From contig JAKPQA010000032.1 in assembly GCA_029547025.1 (NCBI GenBank), positions 19,987 through 83,986 on the forward strand: DNA of 64,000 bases, written 5' to 3'. Below the pieces are notes generated by a model. The model worked only from the letters and a program-made list of their open reading frames with translations, had not been told where the DNA came from and did no database searches. The position numbers and the translations under genes are program-made. Source of the DNA: Armatimonadota bacterium (GTDB lineage: Bacteria; Armatimonadota; Zipacnadia; UBA1398; JAKPQA01). Shown here one piece after another: positions 63,889-64,000 of the stretch; position 1 is the first letter of the stretch, and every line of letters starts with the position of its first letter.

Positions 63889-64000
63889 CTACTCCACGCC
63901 CAATGGCTCCGACGACATGCGGACTTGGCGGACGGTGAAGCCGCTATCGGCATCGCCGAGAGAGAGGACGGCGCGCGAGAGGTCGGTCCCGGCGTCGAGG
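63889..64000 (-). CDS. C-terminal end of another gene (5' part outside the window)
   Basis: An open frame enters from the right edge and ends at TAG 63889-63891, giving 36 residues with the end GFTVRQVRMSSEPLGVE. The ending resembles the beta-domain end of the 59153 protein (FDVIEISTEPMNLFEP), which suggests a third related glycosidase. It is in the same frame as the next gene (GTG 63870). Too short for a firm call. Confidence 0.5.
   Translation of the reverse strand, partial: LDAGTDLSRAVLSLGDADSGFTVRQVRMSSEPLGVE

Overview
The window is a GC-rich (roughly two thirds G+C by eye), densely packed bacterial chromosome segment with no rRNA, transposase, CRISPR array or phage genes. The cell appears to be diderm: it has a TolC-type channel, a periplasmic membrane-fusion protein and lipoproteins. 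Several features resemble Firmicutes and their diderm relatives. These are the order foldase - mazG - S4 protein, with a DivIC/FtsB gene further along the same strand; a DUF951 gene; and a set of Firmicutes-like flagellar accessory genes. Together with many genes for unusual plant-type or secreted sugars, this suggests an uncultured Armatimonadota-like lineage. That placement is inference, not proof.

Layout. 1-10.2 kb (minus strand): thrS (truncated at the left edge) behind a structured leader, a large secreted six-hairpin glycosidase, tRNA-Val, and an operon GH4 glycosidase - UroD-like methyltransferase - L-rhamnose mutarotase - transglutaminase-like protein. 10.4-29.3 kb (plus strand): tRNA-Ala, then sixteen almost gapless genes. 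They are an ABC exporter with a TPR protein, ispH, rimO, a membrane-protein/MoxR/DUF58 block, and a TolC-HlyD-ABC-ABC-permease-permease efflux system. 29.3-40.8 kb (minus): DUF951, motB, motA, ftsB/divIC-like, enolase, a divergent pyruvate phosphate dikinase, rqcP-like, mazG, a parvulin lipoprotein and four flagellar-associated genes. 40.9-48.1 kb (minus): a Gld-type ABC system (ATPase, permease, GldG, DUF4340) ending in a GT39-like glycosyltransferase, behind a CIRCE-like operator. 48.3-64 kb: a DUF6259-type glycosidase, a UbiA phosphoribosyltransferase, an MttB-like methyltransferase, a PEGA lipoprotein, lutABC for lactate oxidation, and two to three tandem secreted glycosidase-like genes cut off at the right edge.

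Functional themes: uptake and breakdown of complex glycans (four or more glycosidase-type genes, GH4, RhaM) feeding glycolysis (enolase, PPDK) and lactate use (LutABC); three ABC-2 export systems; and swimming motility (MotAB plus accessory genes). The observations most worth testing are the membrane-fusion protein built from six 71-residue repeats, the CIRCE-like operator in front of a non-chaperone ABC operon, and a pair of covarying stem-loops near thrS and tRNA-Val.
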